Notes: generated from the letters alone by a model not told the origin. Positions 24,842 through 50,099 are shown, counted from the first letter of the stretch. The stretch is DNA of 64,000 nucleotides from Amphiura filiformis (GCF_039555335.1 NC_092646.1:21822258-21886257), one strand, 5' to 3'. Program-made: numbers and translations.

Positions 24842-25690
24842 AATTCGGGCGAACTTCGCTATTCCGAAGGTTCGCTGTTCCGAAGGTTCGCTATTCCGAA
24901 GGTTCACTTTTCCGAAAATTAAAAAGGTTCTCTATTACGAAGGTTCTCTATTCCGAAAATAGAAAAGGTTCTCTATTCCGAATATGAAAAAGGGTTCTTT
25001 ATTCCGAATAAGTAAAAATGGGTTCTCTATTACGAAAATGAAAGAATGTTCTTTATTCCGATATAAGCCATCGTGTTCTCTACTCCGAAAATAAAAAAAG
25101 GTTCTCTATTCCGAATATGAAAAACGGGTTCTCCATCCGAAATCTGGGGCCCGTGACCTTTGACCTCTGGGGCCAAGATGAGCAAAGGATAAATCTACGG
25201 GATAGGGTTCGTTAGTGTACCACATATGGGCCCTGGGGCCTTTGTAGTTTTAGTGCTAGCCTTGACAGAATGATGTGTTTGATGACGGAGGAAAAGGTCC
25301 TAAAAGAAACCAAGTAAAGTTTTTCGGTTAGCCATGATGTTACGAATTCCACTGCATATAACATTTTGGAATAGAGAACCTTTTTTCATATTCGGAGTAG
25401 AGAACATGGTGACTTGTTCCGAAATAAAGAACCTTTATTCGTTTTCGGAATAGAGAACCCATATTTGAATATTCGGAATAGAGAACCTTTCTGTTTTCGG
25501 AATAGAGAACCTGTACTTGTGTTTTGGGAATTTTCGGAATAGAGAACCTTCGGAATAGAGAACCGTTTTTTCGGAATAGGAACCTTTAATTACATTCGGA
25601 ATAGCGAATGGTAAAATTACACGTTCGGAAAAGCGAACCTTCGGAATAGCGAACCTTCGGAATGGCGGACCTTCGGAATAGCGAGAGGAC
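24842..25690. mobile_element. palindromic array element with repeated GGTTCTCTATTCCGAA arms
   Basis: The left arm (24842-25140) holds about ten direct copies of GGTTC(T/G)CTATTCCGAA-like units. The right arm (25365-25690) holds about ten copies of the reverse complement (TTCGGAATAGAGAACC). The core (25141-25310) is the reverse complement of about 28795-28965, part of the satellite array at 28.8-30.1 kb, and includes TGACCTTTGACCT. A shorter relative with CTAGTCCGAA arms is at 34076-34372. No transposase is present; it resembles foldback elements with tandemly repeated ends. Confidence 0.8.
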
Positions 25691-26071
25691 CCCTAAAATT
25701 CAATCAAATCTCATTTTGTATAAGATATCGTAAAATGTAAATGTGTAAAAATGAAACAATCAGGCAAATATTATTATATTTCTCATAGTGAACATGCAGT
25801 TTTTTCTTTATTTTTTAAACACCCTGTATAAAGCATTTGATTAACGTATCAATACACAACCAAGATCAATCGAGTATCATATATTTATTTTCAAATAGGC
25901 CCTACTTATAAGTTTCCCCCTAAAACGTTTTAGAATAAGTCAAAAAATATTTTACGAAATGTACAAATTTAAAAAGATATGTATAGCCCTATTTGTTTTA
26001 TACATTTTGGACCAATTTATAGCGTCACACGTCATTGCGTTCAGTCACAATGGTTACTCGTGTAAGAAAAG

Positions 26072-26865
26072 AGCATGATGCAGTCATGTCTACAGTAGAA
26101 TTCATCTCGACCTTTGCAGGACTTAACCCCATTAAAAGCTATTAAACCAAGATAACACTCATTGAAACAGCTCAACTGATTAAATCGGATCTTCTCTGGT
26201 TGTGCACAAGTGTCTGTTTTCATGTGCGATATCGCAATAAAGCTGGTATAATAGCTTCAGTTGGGTAACCGATTATAAAGGAAACGAAAGGAAACAATGG
26301 TATGTGTAGCTTTGTTCACGAAATGAGACAATTGCCTGCTTTTTGTAAACCAGCATTCTTGAAAATGAGCAACATAATGATTGTTGACTTAACACGGTTT
26401 GGAAATAATTTCTTCATATTTTTGGTGTTATCTGTCGTTTACATATCCTTCCTAAAACACCAAAGTACGAATATTTCCAAACATCTAAATTAGCTAAAAA
26501 TTTAGGACATGTTACAAAACTATATTGTCTAGAATTTTAGAAGAGTACTTTTAATATTGGCCGGTTATTTTTCACACAGCGACGTTAACTAGGCAATGTA
26601 CTATTACCTATAACATTAACTAAAACACCAAAGTACGAATATTTCCAAACATCTAAATTAGCTAAAACTTTAGGACATGTTAAAAACTATATTTTCTAGA
26701 ACTTTAGAAGAGTACTTTTAATATTGGCCGGTTATTTTTCACACAGCGACGTTAACTAGTCATATCCCCATACTTTTAACGTAGGGCTATTTGTAGAGGT
26801 CACGCGTCAATGGGAAAGAGCACTGTGTATTGTGTATAGGAAAACGGACAGTAACTGTAGTATGG
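26072..26865 (-). repeat. 794-bp repeat unit, copy 2 (inverted relative to 999-1792)
   Basis: Reverse complement of 999-1792 with scattered differences, again containing the internal direct duplication. Here it is enclosed by the TIRs of 25896-27195, which are absent around copy 1. The unit may therefore be mobile by itself, or copy 1 may have lost its surroundings. Confidence 0.8.
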
Positions 26866-26866
26866 A

Positions 26867-27007
26867 CCGTTTTAAAAGTTGCACATGAGTCCATATATAG
26901 CAGTCAGGTTTTCTTTAACAAACACATGGATAGACCTGGCCTGCTATATTGTTTGAGAGCTGACTCCTATGGACTCAGATGCAACTTTTAACACTGTTTA
27001 AAACGGT
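26867..27007. mobile_element. 140-bp foldback MITE
   Basis: Starts GACCGTTTTAAAAGTTGCA and ends TGCAACTTTTAACACTGTTTAAAACGGTC (positions 26979-27007). The arms match apart from a short insertion and extend into AGTCCATA / TATGGACT and CAGCAGG-type inner arms. Confidence 0.75.
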
Positions 27008-27195
27008 CTCTTTTTTTACATAATGAACCATTATGACTGAACGCAATGATGTGTGATGCTATAATTTGGTCCATATGTGTAAACCAAATACAATACGGCT
27101 ACCCATACCCTTTTACACGTTTGCATTTTGTCAAATATTTTTTGATTTATTTTAAAAAGTATTTAGAGGGGAACTTATAAGTTATGGACCCTATA

Positions 27196-28785
27196 TATAA
27201 GGCACCGTTCAATATTATCTTCGGGTGAGTGGGAGTTTTAAGGGGGGGGTCTTGGTCTTGAGAGGGGAATATGATTATTTTTTACTTGAACCATGTTGAT
27301 GAGTGTTCAAAATGGAGATAAGGGAAAAACAACGGGGAATCCGAAAATTTTGAGCGAGGGAGGAACGCGAATTTTTTTGTCGATTTATTGTTGGAAACCA
27401 CTCTCCCTGGTGCAAATACTCTCACAATGAAATTTCATTGAAATTCATTATAATACAATTTGAATGAATTTCTTTAAGTTAATCGGCAGTTGGCGCCCTT
27501 ATTACCCTTTAGCTAGCTTACGCAACATTACACTATACCAACTCCAAGTAGTTTTAGAATTCCCAAATATAAACCATAATAATGACGATTAGATTATGAC
27601 AAATGCAACCCTTTCAAATTCTTCTCAAGCTTCTGCATAAACATTTTTGCTTAATGTACATTTCAGACTATTGCAAAATACCGAAATATACTGTAGAATA
27701 TTCATTATCAACATGTGTCAGCTGCGTTGGCCATTTAATATGCTATTTAAGCACATTTGAAATTCACAAGTTCATCTAATCTTCATTCATGCAGCAGATT
27801 TGGTAACCTCTGACCTTGTCCCACAATGCATTGTACTTTACAGACTTATTGCGTGCATGCAGAATACACATTACAGAAACTGTAAGTGCTAAATGTGCTA
27901 GTTTGCCCCCGGGAGTTTGCCCCATACACGTGAAAGATCTCACATGCTAGAGGTGGCATCTGCAAGCTAATATCAACTTTTCACAAGCTTGCCCAGCTAA
28001 TGTTGAAGTAATATAAGCATTTCATACACCATCCCACACACCCACCCCAATACCCTTCTTACACCAGGACTAGGGTATATTTCTTATCACACCATTCTTG
28101 TGTGGCAAAAAAACGTACCACCGATAGTTTGTTTCACACATACCCTGCTTACTACCCTATGATGTAGTCTCTAAAATAGCATTTCTGCGCGTTTGATGCC
28201 TTATGGGGGACCTGTAAGTGATTTTGTCTTTGAGTGAATCCACAGTACCCCACAAGAATGCATGGGGTCAGCTTCCCCTACCTTTGCCCCCTGGCTACGC
28301 CACTGCGCCACCCGTCCCCCTCCCCTCATACAAAACACAAACCCCTGCAGTCATTCACCCCGCCTGACGACACAAACACCCCACACTCAGACACACATGC
28401 ACCCATCCACCCCTTCACATCATGAGCCCGCCCACCCACTCCACACACCTGCTAGTGATAACTATAGACACCATGGCGCCTTTTTAATTGGTTTGAATCT
28501 GACACGTGTCTGTTGTCAATTCACCAAATTCAAGCACGACTGATATATAGATGGAATAAGCGTGTATTTTAGCAACATAATTTCATACCAATATCTGGGT
28601 TAAGTTGCAGTCGATAACAATACCAAAAGCAAAACAGATATGACGATTACACATAACCATGGTTACTTCGATAGTTTACATTTTTATACTGGCTATAAAA
28701 TAGATATAATATATTTCACACACATAGAATAATTATAGTACTGTTCAAACAACCCAGTTTTATACCCGCATGCAATAGCATGCAG
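27196..28785. other. gene-free stretch
   Basis: AT-rich, with a G run at 27240 and a C-rich, ACACCC-type segment at 28290-28460. The 93-codon plus frame starting at 28262 is an effect of that C-rich composition. Nothing else was recognised. Confidence 0.5.
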
Positions 28786-28789
28786 GGTA

Positions 28790-30065
28790 TCTTCCCATCC
28801 TGTGGTTTCTTCTCCTTCTCCTATCAAACACATCATTCTGACAAGGCTAGCGCTAAAACTACTAGGGCCCCAGGGCCCATATGTGGTACACTTATGGGCC
28901 CTATCCCGCACATGTGCCTTTTGCCCATCTCGGCCCCAGAGGTCAAAGGTCACGGGCCCCAAGGGCCCAAATGTAAAAACACAAACCATGCCGTTTCTCA
29001 TCAGATGAAGCAGCCTCAGGGCCCTGAGTTGGTACACTGATAGCCCCAGGGGTACTCTATAAATACAAGTATACATGAGCCCCATATGTTATATATTATG
29101 GGCCCCAGGGCCCCAAATGTTAAAAAATATGGGGCAACAGATTGACAAGCCTAGCTATAAAGCTACAAGGGCACTAGGGCTCATATGTTGCACATGTATA
29201 AGCCCTAAATTGTAGATGTGCCTTTTGCCCATTTTGGCCCCAGATGTACAAGGCTAGAGGCCCCAGGGGCCCAAATGTTAAAACAAAGGGCCGGCCGTTT
29301 CTCAGCAAATAAAGTAGCTACAGGGCTCAGATTTGGTACACAGATAGGTTTTCAGTATTATATTGTCATATGTACATATGTACCCCATATGTCACATAAT
29401 ATGGGCCCCTGGGCCCCAAACGCTAAAACATATGGCCGGTCGTTACTCTGTAAATAAAGCAGCTTTAGGGCTCAGAGTTAGTACACAGATTGCACCTGAA
29501 AATCACATTGTTATATGTACATGTGAGCCCCATATATTACATTATATGGGCCCCAGGGCCCCAAACGCTAAAACATAGGGCCGGCCGTTACTCTGTAAAT
29601 AAAGCAGCTTTAGGGCTCAGAGTTAGTACACAGATTGCACCTGAAAATCACATTGTTATATGTACATGTGAGCCCCATATATTACATTATATGGGCCCCA
29701 GGGCCCCAAACGCTAAAACATAGGGCCGGCCGTTACTCTGTAAATAAAGCAGCTTTAGGGCTCAGAGTTAGTACACAGATTGCACCTGAAAATCACATTG
29801 TTATATGTACATGTGAGCCCCATATATTACATTATATGGGCCCCAGGGCCCCAAATGCTAAAACATTGGGCCGGCCGTTACTCAGTAAATAAAGCAGCTA
29901 CAGTGCCCAGCTTGAGTCTACTGATAGCACTAGAGAATTAAACTTCAACATATGTCCATGGGCCTCATAAGTCAAATATGGCCCCATGGCCCCAAATGTT
30001 AAAACAAAGGGCCGGCCGTTTCTCATCAAATAAAGCAGCTTCCGGGCTCAGAATTTGTACACAAT
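28790..30065. repeat. satellite array of 145-bp units with a homogenised core
   Basis: Tandem units marked by GGGCCCCAGGGCCCCAAA, GGGCCGGCCGTT and AAATAAAGCAGC. In the core (about 29390-29890) three successive units are almost identical and exactly 145 bp apart (marker AGCCCCATATATTAC at 29526, 29671 and 29816). Units become more diverged toward both ends. Because 145 is not a multiple of three, all plus frames stay open through successive units, giving a series of false 70-85 codon frames. The first unit contains AGGTCAAAGGTCA at 28940-28952. Confidence 0.9.
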
Positions 30066-30164
30066 AGCACCTGAGAATTAAATTGTTATTAACACCCACA
30101 TACCCCCCCCCCCCACACCTACACACGTAGGACTAAACAGACATATCCGTATTATAATTATTAA

Positions 30165-30960
30165 TATAATAATTGGAAATACCAGCGTGAAGCGTTAAGG
30201 CTGTTCCAGTTAAATTACATACCCACTGGCTGTTCTATTTAATTTACATACTCCCTCTGAAATGGTCACAAAATAGGCTGTTCCGTTTAATTTAAATACT
30301 CCAAAATGGCTGTTCCATTTAATTTACATACTCCCTCTGGAATAGTTTTCCCTAATCATATTGCATAGCCTCACTGTGAATAAGAGAGACTGACAACAAC
30401 AATCTATGGAGAGACAACTCCCCTGGCAGGGGACTTTTTACAAGTTCTTTTTTTTAAAGTGCTACGAGAGTGCAACCTGCATTAAATTAAAGCTTGTGAC
30501 TTGGACTTTCAATTTTTACATTTTCTATATTTAGCACCTGAGAATCATATTGTTACTAACACCCACGCACGCACCCCTCCACCCCACACACGTAGGACTA
30601 AACAGACAGATCGTATTATATCATAATTGGAAATACCAGCGTGAAGCGTTAAGGCTATTCCAGTTAAATTACTTACCCATTGGCTGTTCCATTTAATTTA
30701 CATACTCCCTCTGAAATGGCCCACAAAAAGGCTGTTCCGTTTAATTTACATACTCCCTCTGAAATGGTTGTTCCATTTAATTTACATACTACCTGAGTAA
30801 GAGAGACTGACAACAGCAACCTATGGAGAGTAAGAGAGACGACTCCCCTGGGAGGGGACTTTTTACAATTTCTTTATTTTAAGTGCAACCTACATTCAAT
30901 TAAAGCTTGTGACTTGGACTTTCACTTTTAACACATACATTTTCTTTATTTTAAGTCCTC
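30165..30960. repeat. tandem duplication of ~400 bp rich in GGCTGTTCCRTTTAATTTACATACTCC-type units
   Basis: The segments about 30165-30520 and 30600-30960 are collinear (AATACCAGCGTGAAGCGTTAAGGCT, ACTCCCCTGG..GGGGACTTTTTACAA, AAAGCTTGTGACTTGGACTTTC). Each holds three to four internal copies of a TGTTCC(A/G)TTTAATTTACATACTCC-like unit. Non-coding. Confidence 0.8.
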
Positions 30961-31328
30961 AGCAAAAAAGGACTGTAAGTTTGGGTACACCGATAACATG
31001 CGGGTATAGCCGTATTTGTGTACAAATATATAGCCTTCTAGTTTCTTCTATTGTGTTGCAAATCTTGCCTTGTTAAAGAGCAACTTCGTGATCCACAACC
31101 TTTCGTGCATATTCGTGCTCCTTAGGGAAGGTGACGAGCAAGGATAAAAGCACGGGACAAAGACAGCACCCAATATGTTTTTTCGTAGATTTCTAGTGAA
31201 CTATCCCCCAAAAGAGGATGCTAGACTCACGGAATGCCCCTTTAAGACACAATCTTGCTCATACTCTGGGCTAATACTATTTACATGCAGCAGAATACAT
31301 TCTAAAGAGTTATTTCGGCGAAGTTCCA

Positions 31329-45016
<13,688 letters not shown>

Positions 45017-45372
45017 TTTAAGTGTTGTATTTGAAATTAATCACAGTGAAAATACCACGATAGACGAGTTAAGACGACGACTAAGTGACGATACGATAGA
45101 GCCTATACCTGTCCGAGCGGAAGTGTATTGCTGATAGGTAAACACTATTATCAAAGGAACAATAACTGAACGATCGACCCGCTCCAGAAACGTCATTTCA
45201 CGGTTCACCCATTTCGCAATGATCCCCTTTAAAGCCACGTACGATGTCCCGGATTGAAATGATTTTTTTTTTTCAAACTTGATTTTGGCATATTGTCCCA
45301 ACCTTACACTTAATTTGAATTCAATGAGCTAAATTTGTTATGATTGAAGGACAACATAATCATTTTGCTTAA

Positions 45373-45592
45373 GGGGTCGGTCACCCACCGTTGTACAGTA
45401 TTTTATGGGCCATGTGAGCCCATCAGATACACCAAATTGCATTCTGAATTCGAGGAATGTTCTACCGATATCAAATAATTTTGATTTTCTGAAATACGCG
45501 ATATAATTTCAAATTTTTTGGCAAGTTGTTAAAATTAATATTTTTGACATCTATCTGTCCTCGAAGTAAACTTTATAAATCTAATGACAATT
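45373..45592. mobile_element. TTAA-flanked long-hairpin MITE, truncated copy f
   Basis: Begins after TTAA 45369-45372 with GGGGTCGGTCACCC and follows the family through ATTGCATTCTGAAT and TCGAAGTAAACTTTATAAATC, then stops. It lies upstream of the receptor's first coding exon. Confidence 0.75.
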
Positions 45593-45594
45593 AT

Positions 45595-46110
45595 GTATAC
45601 TGCGCCAAAAAGTATCCCTACACTTGGAAAAAATAATCACAATGGAAGAGGTGGGTGTAATAAAGTCCTAACCCGTTAGAGAATGAATTTGGAAAAAACC
45701 TTCTGATAATTTCAAACACTCGCTGAGCAGCAAGACCTTCCCTCTATAAGCTTTTAATCCGATAAGCTGATTATCTATTTGTTTTCATGAATTGGAAGAC
45801 ATTCTTTGATGTATTACTGAGCTCAATCATCTGAAATTACTGGAGCGTGAGCCACCCAGGCTGGTGGCTCAGCATAGTATTTTATTAACAGAAGGTTTTC
45901 TCCAAATTCATTTCCTAATGAAAACACATGTTACTTGTTCGCGATAAGTTATTTTTTGACAAAGTTCATGAGAATTTACATAAATAAAGTATACAAGCAT
46001 TAATATAGGAGTTCTTTAACAGACTAACTATTTTGTGGAAATGATTCGTACAATTATTTTTACACACAAACCGGTCACTTTTAATTTGTGGGTTAGGACT
46101 TTTTGCCCCA
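45595..46110. mobile_element. putative inverted-repeat element
   Basis: GTAATAAAGTCCTAACCC and ATGAATTTGGAAAAAACCTTCTG on the left recur inverted on the right as CAGAAGGTTTTCTCCAAATTCATTT and GGGTTAGGACTTTTTGCCCC. Similarity is patchy, and the exact ends are not resolved. Confidence 0.5.
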
Positions 46111-46365
46111 AGAATTCCACACTAGTTTCTAGAACTACTCATGAGATGGATATTTCTTTGAAAAATATTGAATCTAGTCGTTGTTGATGTAAGAAACATG
46201 TTCTCAATGATTACAGATTAAAATTGTTGTTCATAGATAATCTAGGACGGAGTAGGATGTTACGGTCCGATGCGGGGTCCGATAGCCTCTGACCAGTAAC
46301 AAGCATCTTTCATCAGTCCATCAACCGAGTGAACAAGGAATAGTGATACATTGCAAAAGCTCCCA

Positions 46366-47122
46366 CACAGAAAAAAATATCGAGTTACTTGACTCATTCT
46401 GAGCTTTCTTTTGTGAGTCTTCAGCAATCTGACTCATTTTTTTTAAATACCTGTTTTTTATTGACGCAGTGAAATGATGACAATGGGTCAAAGATATGGC
46501 GACACATCATCATTGCTGCAGAAATTGTGTAACTCATGAGTACTAAATATGAGCTGGCATTAGTTGAGCTTTGCAAACAACCGATCAGTACGCTTCCCGA
46601 AATGGGAGACCGAGTTAAGCTTACTTGTAAGCTTACAAAACAATACAGTATCGTATTCTGAGTGATTTTGGTGTCTACAATCACCGAGAGTGCACTGAAG
46701 GTGACCAAACACGCAAAGACAAAAATAGCAGAGGAAACTAGTGATTTTGGTGTCCACATTCACCGAGACTGCACTGAAGGTGCAAAAACAAAAATAGCAG
46801 ATGAAAAAGTGGGAAAACAGACACATCATTGGCTCTCGACTAAGTTAAGTGAGTCAGTTGTCCCATTTTGACGAGTCTTTGGTTTGTCAATGATTTGACA
46901 CCTTTTCACATTTTATTGAGTCAAATGACTCATCACTAATGAGTCAAGTAACAAATGAGTCAGTTGACGCATTAGTGACTCACTTGACTCAGTTGAAGCA
47001 AGCCACTTGACTCATTTAACTCATTAATAGTCTCAATAAAACGTCAAAACGTGTCAAATCATGGATAAACCAAAGATTCATCCAAATTAGTCAACTGACT
47101 CAATAATATTTTTCTGTGCAGG
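46366..47122. mobile_element. foldback element packed with TGAGTCA/TGACTCA motifs
   Basis: The left end ACACAGAAAAAAATATCGAG and the right end TCAATAATATTTTTCTGTGCA are inverted. Eleven exact TGA(G/C)TCA heptamers lie inside: 46390, 46430, 46849, 46917, 46926, 46940, 46956, 46976, 46985, 47008 and 47096 (starts). A direct duplication of about 75 bp occurs at 46660-46806 (AGTGATTTTGGTGTC twice). Small frames on both strands are not convincing. Confidence 0.75.
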
Positions 47123-47395
47123 TGATCAAATTTATGCTTTGAGTAACTATTTCACTTTCTTTATCACGATTTTTGCTCCCGTGTTTCCCGCAGGCCGTTG
47201 GCCTAGACTGATTAATATCAAAACACTATTCTCCCTTTTTCTGAAAAAAACCAATATTAATATAAATTTTGAATGTGGCAAAATTATACAAATTCAATAC
47301 CTTTAAGGTATTGAACAAAATTTCAGTACCGTATTGACGCTCAACAGCTGTTTTCCTCGTTATTTGCCAATTTTTTCAAAAATACTTCATGACAA

Positions 47396-47452
47396 TTTAC
47401 AATACAATACAATACAATACAATACAATACAATACAATACAATACAATACAT
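47396..47452. repeat. (AATAC)n pentanucleotide tail of the minus-strand LINE
   Basis: About eleven AATAC units on the plus strand, read as TATTG repeats at the 3' end of the LINE. Its position marks the LINE terminus. Confidence 0.9.
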
Positions 47453-48989
47453 AGAGCATTGGCGCCATTTCCATAAGGCTCAGAGCGCTTACAAAATACC
47501 TTAATACAACCACTTAAAACTACATTTTGAAGGTGCATCTTAAAAATAATACAAATTACAATATCAATAAGAACATGTTATGGGAACAAATAAGTTTTAA
47601 GCGCTTTTTTGAATATATTTGTAGAAGAAGATTGTCTAATATAGACAGGTAGCTTATTCCACTCTTTTGATGCAAAAACTGTAAAAGTTCTATCACCAGC
47701 TAAGACTCTAGTCATGGGATAGTCAAGGCGAAGATAATCATCGCAAGATCGGAGTTGTCTCTTTGGAACATACAATGATAAGCAATTTGACAATTATGTT
47801 GGTCCTTGGTTGTGAAGACATTTATATACAAGCAAAAGTAATTTGAAAATGATCCTTTGGCGTATTGGAAGCCAATGAAGTGATTTCAAAAGTGGACCCG
47901 GTGAGTGTTTTCGGTCGATTTCAAATACAAGACGTGCTGCTCAGTTTTGAACACGTTGTAGACGAATAATATGAGTAGATGGTGATGAGGAGAGAAGTCC
48001 ATTACAATAGTCAAGACGAGAAAGTATCAATGAACGTGTGGCATGATGACATGTAGGTTGGTCGATATATTTCCTAATTCTAGCAATGTTTCGAAGATGA
48101 AAGATAACAGATTTGCTAACATTTGTAATATGAGAAGACATAGTCATGTGAGTATCGAAAAAATCACCCAGGTTCCTAATGGTCTTTGCAGATTCGATGC
48201 GTTCATTTCCAATAGATAAAGTTATATTATATGGCAAATGTTTGTTATAATAATATGGTGATGCAGCTATAAAGAATTCTGTTTTACTATCATTTAACGA
48301 CAGTTTGTTTGCAGTCATCCAGTTTTTTTTATATCTAATACACAATTTTGAAGTCGAATTATTGCACTGTCAAGATCGCACGGCACTTTGGGATTAAATG
48401 ATATATATAACTGTGTATCATCGGCATAAACATGATGAGAAATATTATGATAATTTGCAATGTCACCAATTGGAAGGGTGTACACAGTGTAGCCAACAGG
48501 TCCAACAACAGAGCCCTGTGGTAAACCGAACTGCGAGATAATTGGCTCTGAGAGTTGACCTGCTATATCCACTTGGGTAGACCAATCAGCAAGATATGAA
48601 CGAAACCAGTGTAATGCGGGTCCTCTGACACAAATTCGTTGAGAAAGACGAGAAATTAAGATGTTGTGATCAATCGTGTCAAAAGCAGCTGATAAGTCTA
48701 ATAACACAAGAAGAACAGCTCTGTTAGCATCAATTGAAAACATAATGTCATTTTTTACTTTTATAAGTGCTGATTCAGTGCTGTGCAGTGGTCTGTATGC
48801 TGATTGGTAAGGATCCGCAAGGTGGTTTAAATCCATATGTTCTGTGAGACGTGAGCATGCATTTTTTTTCAATTAATTTGCCAACAAAAGTTATGTTGGC
48901 AACAGGTCTGTAGTTTTTGAGAACATTTTGATCCAGAGTTGCTTTTTAAGGAGCGGCCGTATAATTGCAGAATGAGCGCCTTTTGGAAA

Positions 48990-49410
48990 AACTCCAGTAG
49001 AAAGAAAAAAAAAAGAAAAAAAAAAGAAAAGCGCAGTGATTTATAGTGCGCTACGCACAGGCACAACGCCTAGACGTTGATCCACAAGCCTCAGCACACT
49101 TTACAGGTTGTCGCTGACCACTATGGCCCCACATCATTCCATAAACCATTACACAACAATTCAGGGACTTTGCTGCTTCAAGAGCGCACACCCTAGACAT
49201 TCCACAAATAACCATCGCAACCAGGATCAGCTTCCCGAGTTTCGTACGGGTTACAACGAGACAAATTAGCAGTGAGTTCCTTGTCCAAGGGAATTTCAAG
49301 CTAACTCAATTTTTCCACGAGAGCATACTAGGCACCACCAGGGTTCGAACTCGCAACCTCTCGCACCATAGTCGAACGCCTTATCGATTGAGCTAACTTG
49401 ACTGCAAGAG
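48990..49410 (-). mobile_element. tRNA-derived SINE inserted in the minus-strand LINE
   Basis: In minus orientation it begins with a tRNA-like head (49403-49325; A box GTTAGCTCAAT, B box GAGTTCGAACCC). The body includes CCTTGGACAAGGAACTCACT, and the end is CACTATAAATCACTGCGC followed by a T-rich tract with C interruptions. It splits the LINE reading frame between VNVSLA and TGVFPKG. The target-site duplication is not clear. Confidence 0.8.
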
Positions 49411-49894
49411 AGACATTAACAATATCAGTTAGCACTGGAAGAAGTTGAGGTAGATTCTTGTCTTTGAGGTACCATGTTGGGATGATGATTTTCAATATTT
49501 CTTCATCAGTAGTTGGCCTAAACACTTCAAGTGGTGGAATATTTTCACAAGAAGAGTCACAAAAGCGATCAGGAACAGTAACATTTTGACTGTCTAGTTT
49601 CATTCTGATATTTACAATCTTATTTACAAAATATGAGGAGAATTGATTGGCAAGGTCTGTAGCAGAATCGTAGTATGGTAGCTGTTGAACATGTTTGTTG
49701 AGAAGCGATTTAATTGTGCGATAGACGTCTTTTGTTGAACATGTAGAAAGTTTGTCTTTAAATGACTTTTCCTCACTTTTAGGCAATTTATACACAATTT
49801 TTTTTAATACTTTCGCTGGGATCACTAAAATGAGCCTTTAAATATCCTTATATTAGAATGTTTACAGCTAATGTTCAAAAATGGTTTTATTGAA

Positions 49895-50095
49895 TAGTGG
49901 CATTGGATTATTCCAGTTGAAATCCATACACCCCCTATGGAAGACATGACTTTAATCTTCCACACAGGGAGTATGAACTTCAAATGGGGTTACCTGAATG
50001 GGTGACTCCATTTGAAACCCCGTCCCCCTGTGTGGGAGATTAAGGTCATATCTTCCATAATGGGTGTATGGATTTTAACTGGAGTAGCCTTTTAT
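49895..50095. mobile_element. 200-bp palindromic MITE, CCAGTTGAAAT family, copy 2
   Basis: Starts TTATTCCAGTTGAAATCCATACACCC and ends GGGTGTATGGATTTTAACTGGAGTA; inner arms AATCTTCCACACAGGG / CCCTGTGTGGGAGATT; centre ACCTGAATGGGTGACTCC. The symmetry is nearly complete. Confidence 0.85.
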
Positions 50096-50099
50096 CAGA

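Larger units (their letters stand above)
25896..27195. mobile_element. nested element with ~165-bp terminal inverted repeats
   Basis: The left TIR (about 25896-26060) and the right TIR (about 27018-27195) are diverged reverse complements; shared strings include ACTTATAAGTT, AAAAAATATTT and CATTGCGTTCAGTCA. Between them lie the second copy of the 794-bp unit and a 140-bp foldback. No transposase frame was found, so this is a composite non-autonomous element. Confidence 0.7.
47396..49830 (-). pseudogene. CR1/L2-like LINE, 5'-truncated and broken, interrupted by a SINE
   Basis: Minus-strand pieces in order: a region before RT (49825-49410, RPTTDEEILKII); then, after the [33 protein letters not shown] and the catalytic box YADDTQLYISF (48872-48315); then thumb and C-terminal parts (LSRLDYCNGLL; ASKEWNKLPVYIR) down to 47578. 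A (TATTG)n tail follows on the minus strand (47452-47396), the expected 3' end for this group. No endonuclease domain is present. Several frame breaks and the SINE make it inactive. Confidence 0.88.

Noticed and set aside
24842..25690. CRISPR-like array of short regular repeats
   Set aside because: Repeats are inverted between two arms, spacers are short and related, and the genome is eukaryotic; this is a foldback element.
29218..29892. Overlapping 70-85 codon plus-strand frames with repeated peptides
   Set aside because: They are the 145-bp satellite read in successive frames; no start context, splice sites or family resemblance.
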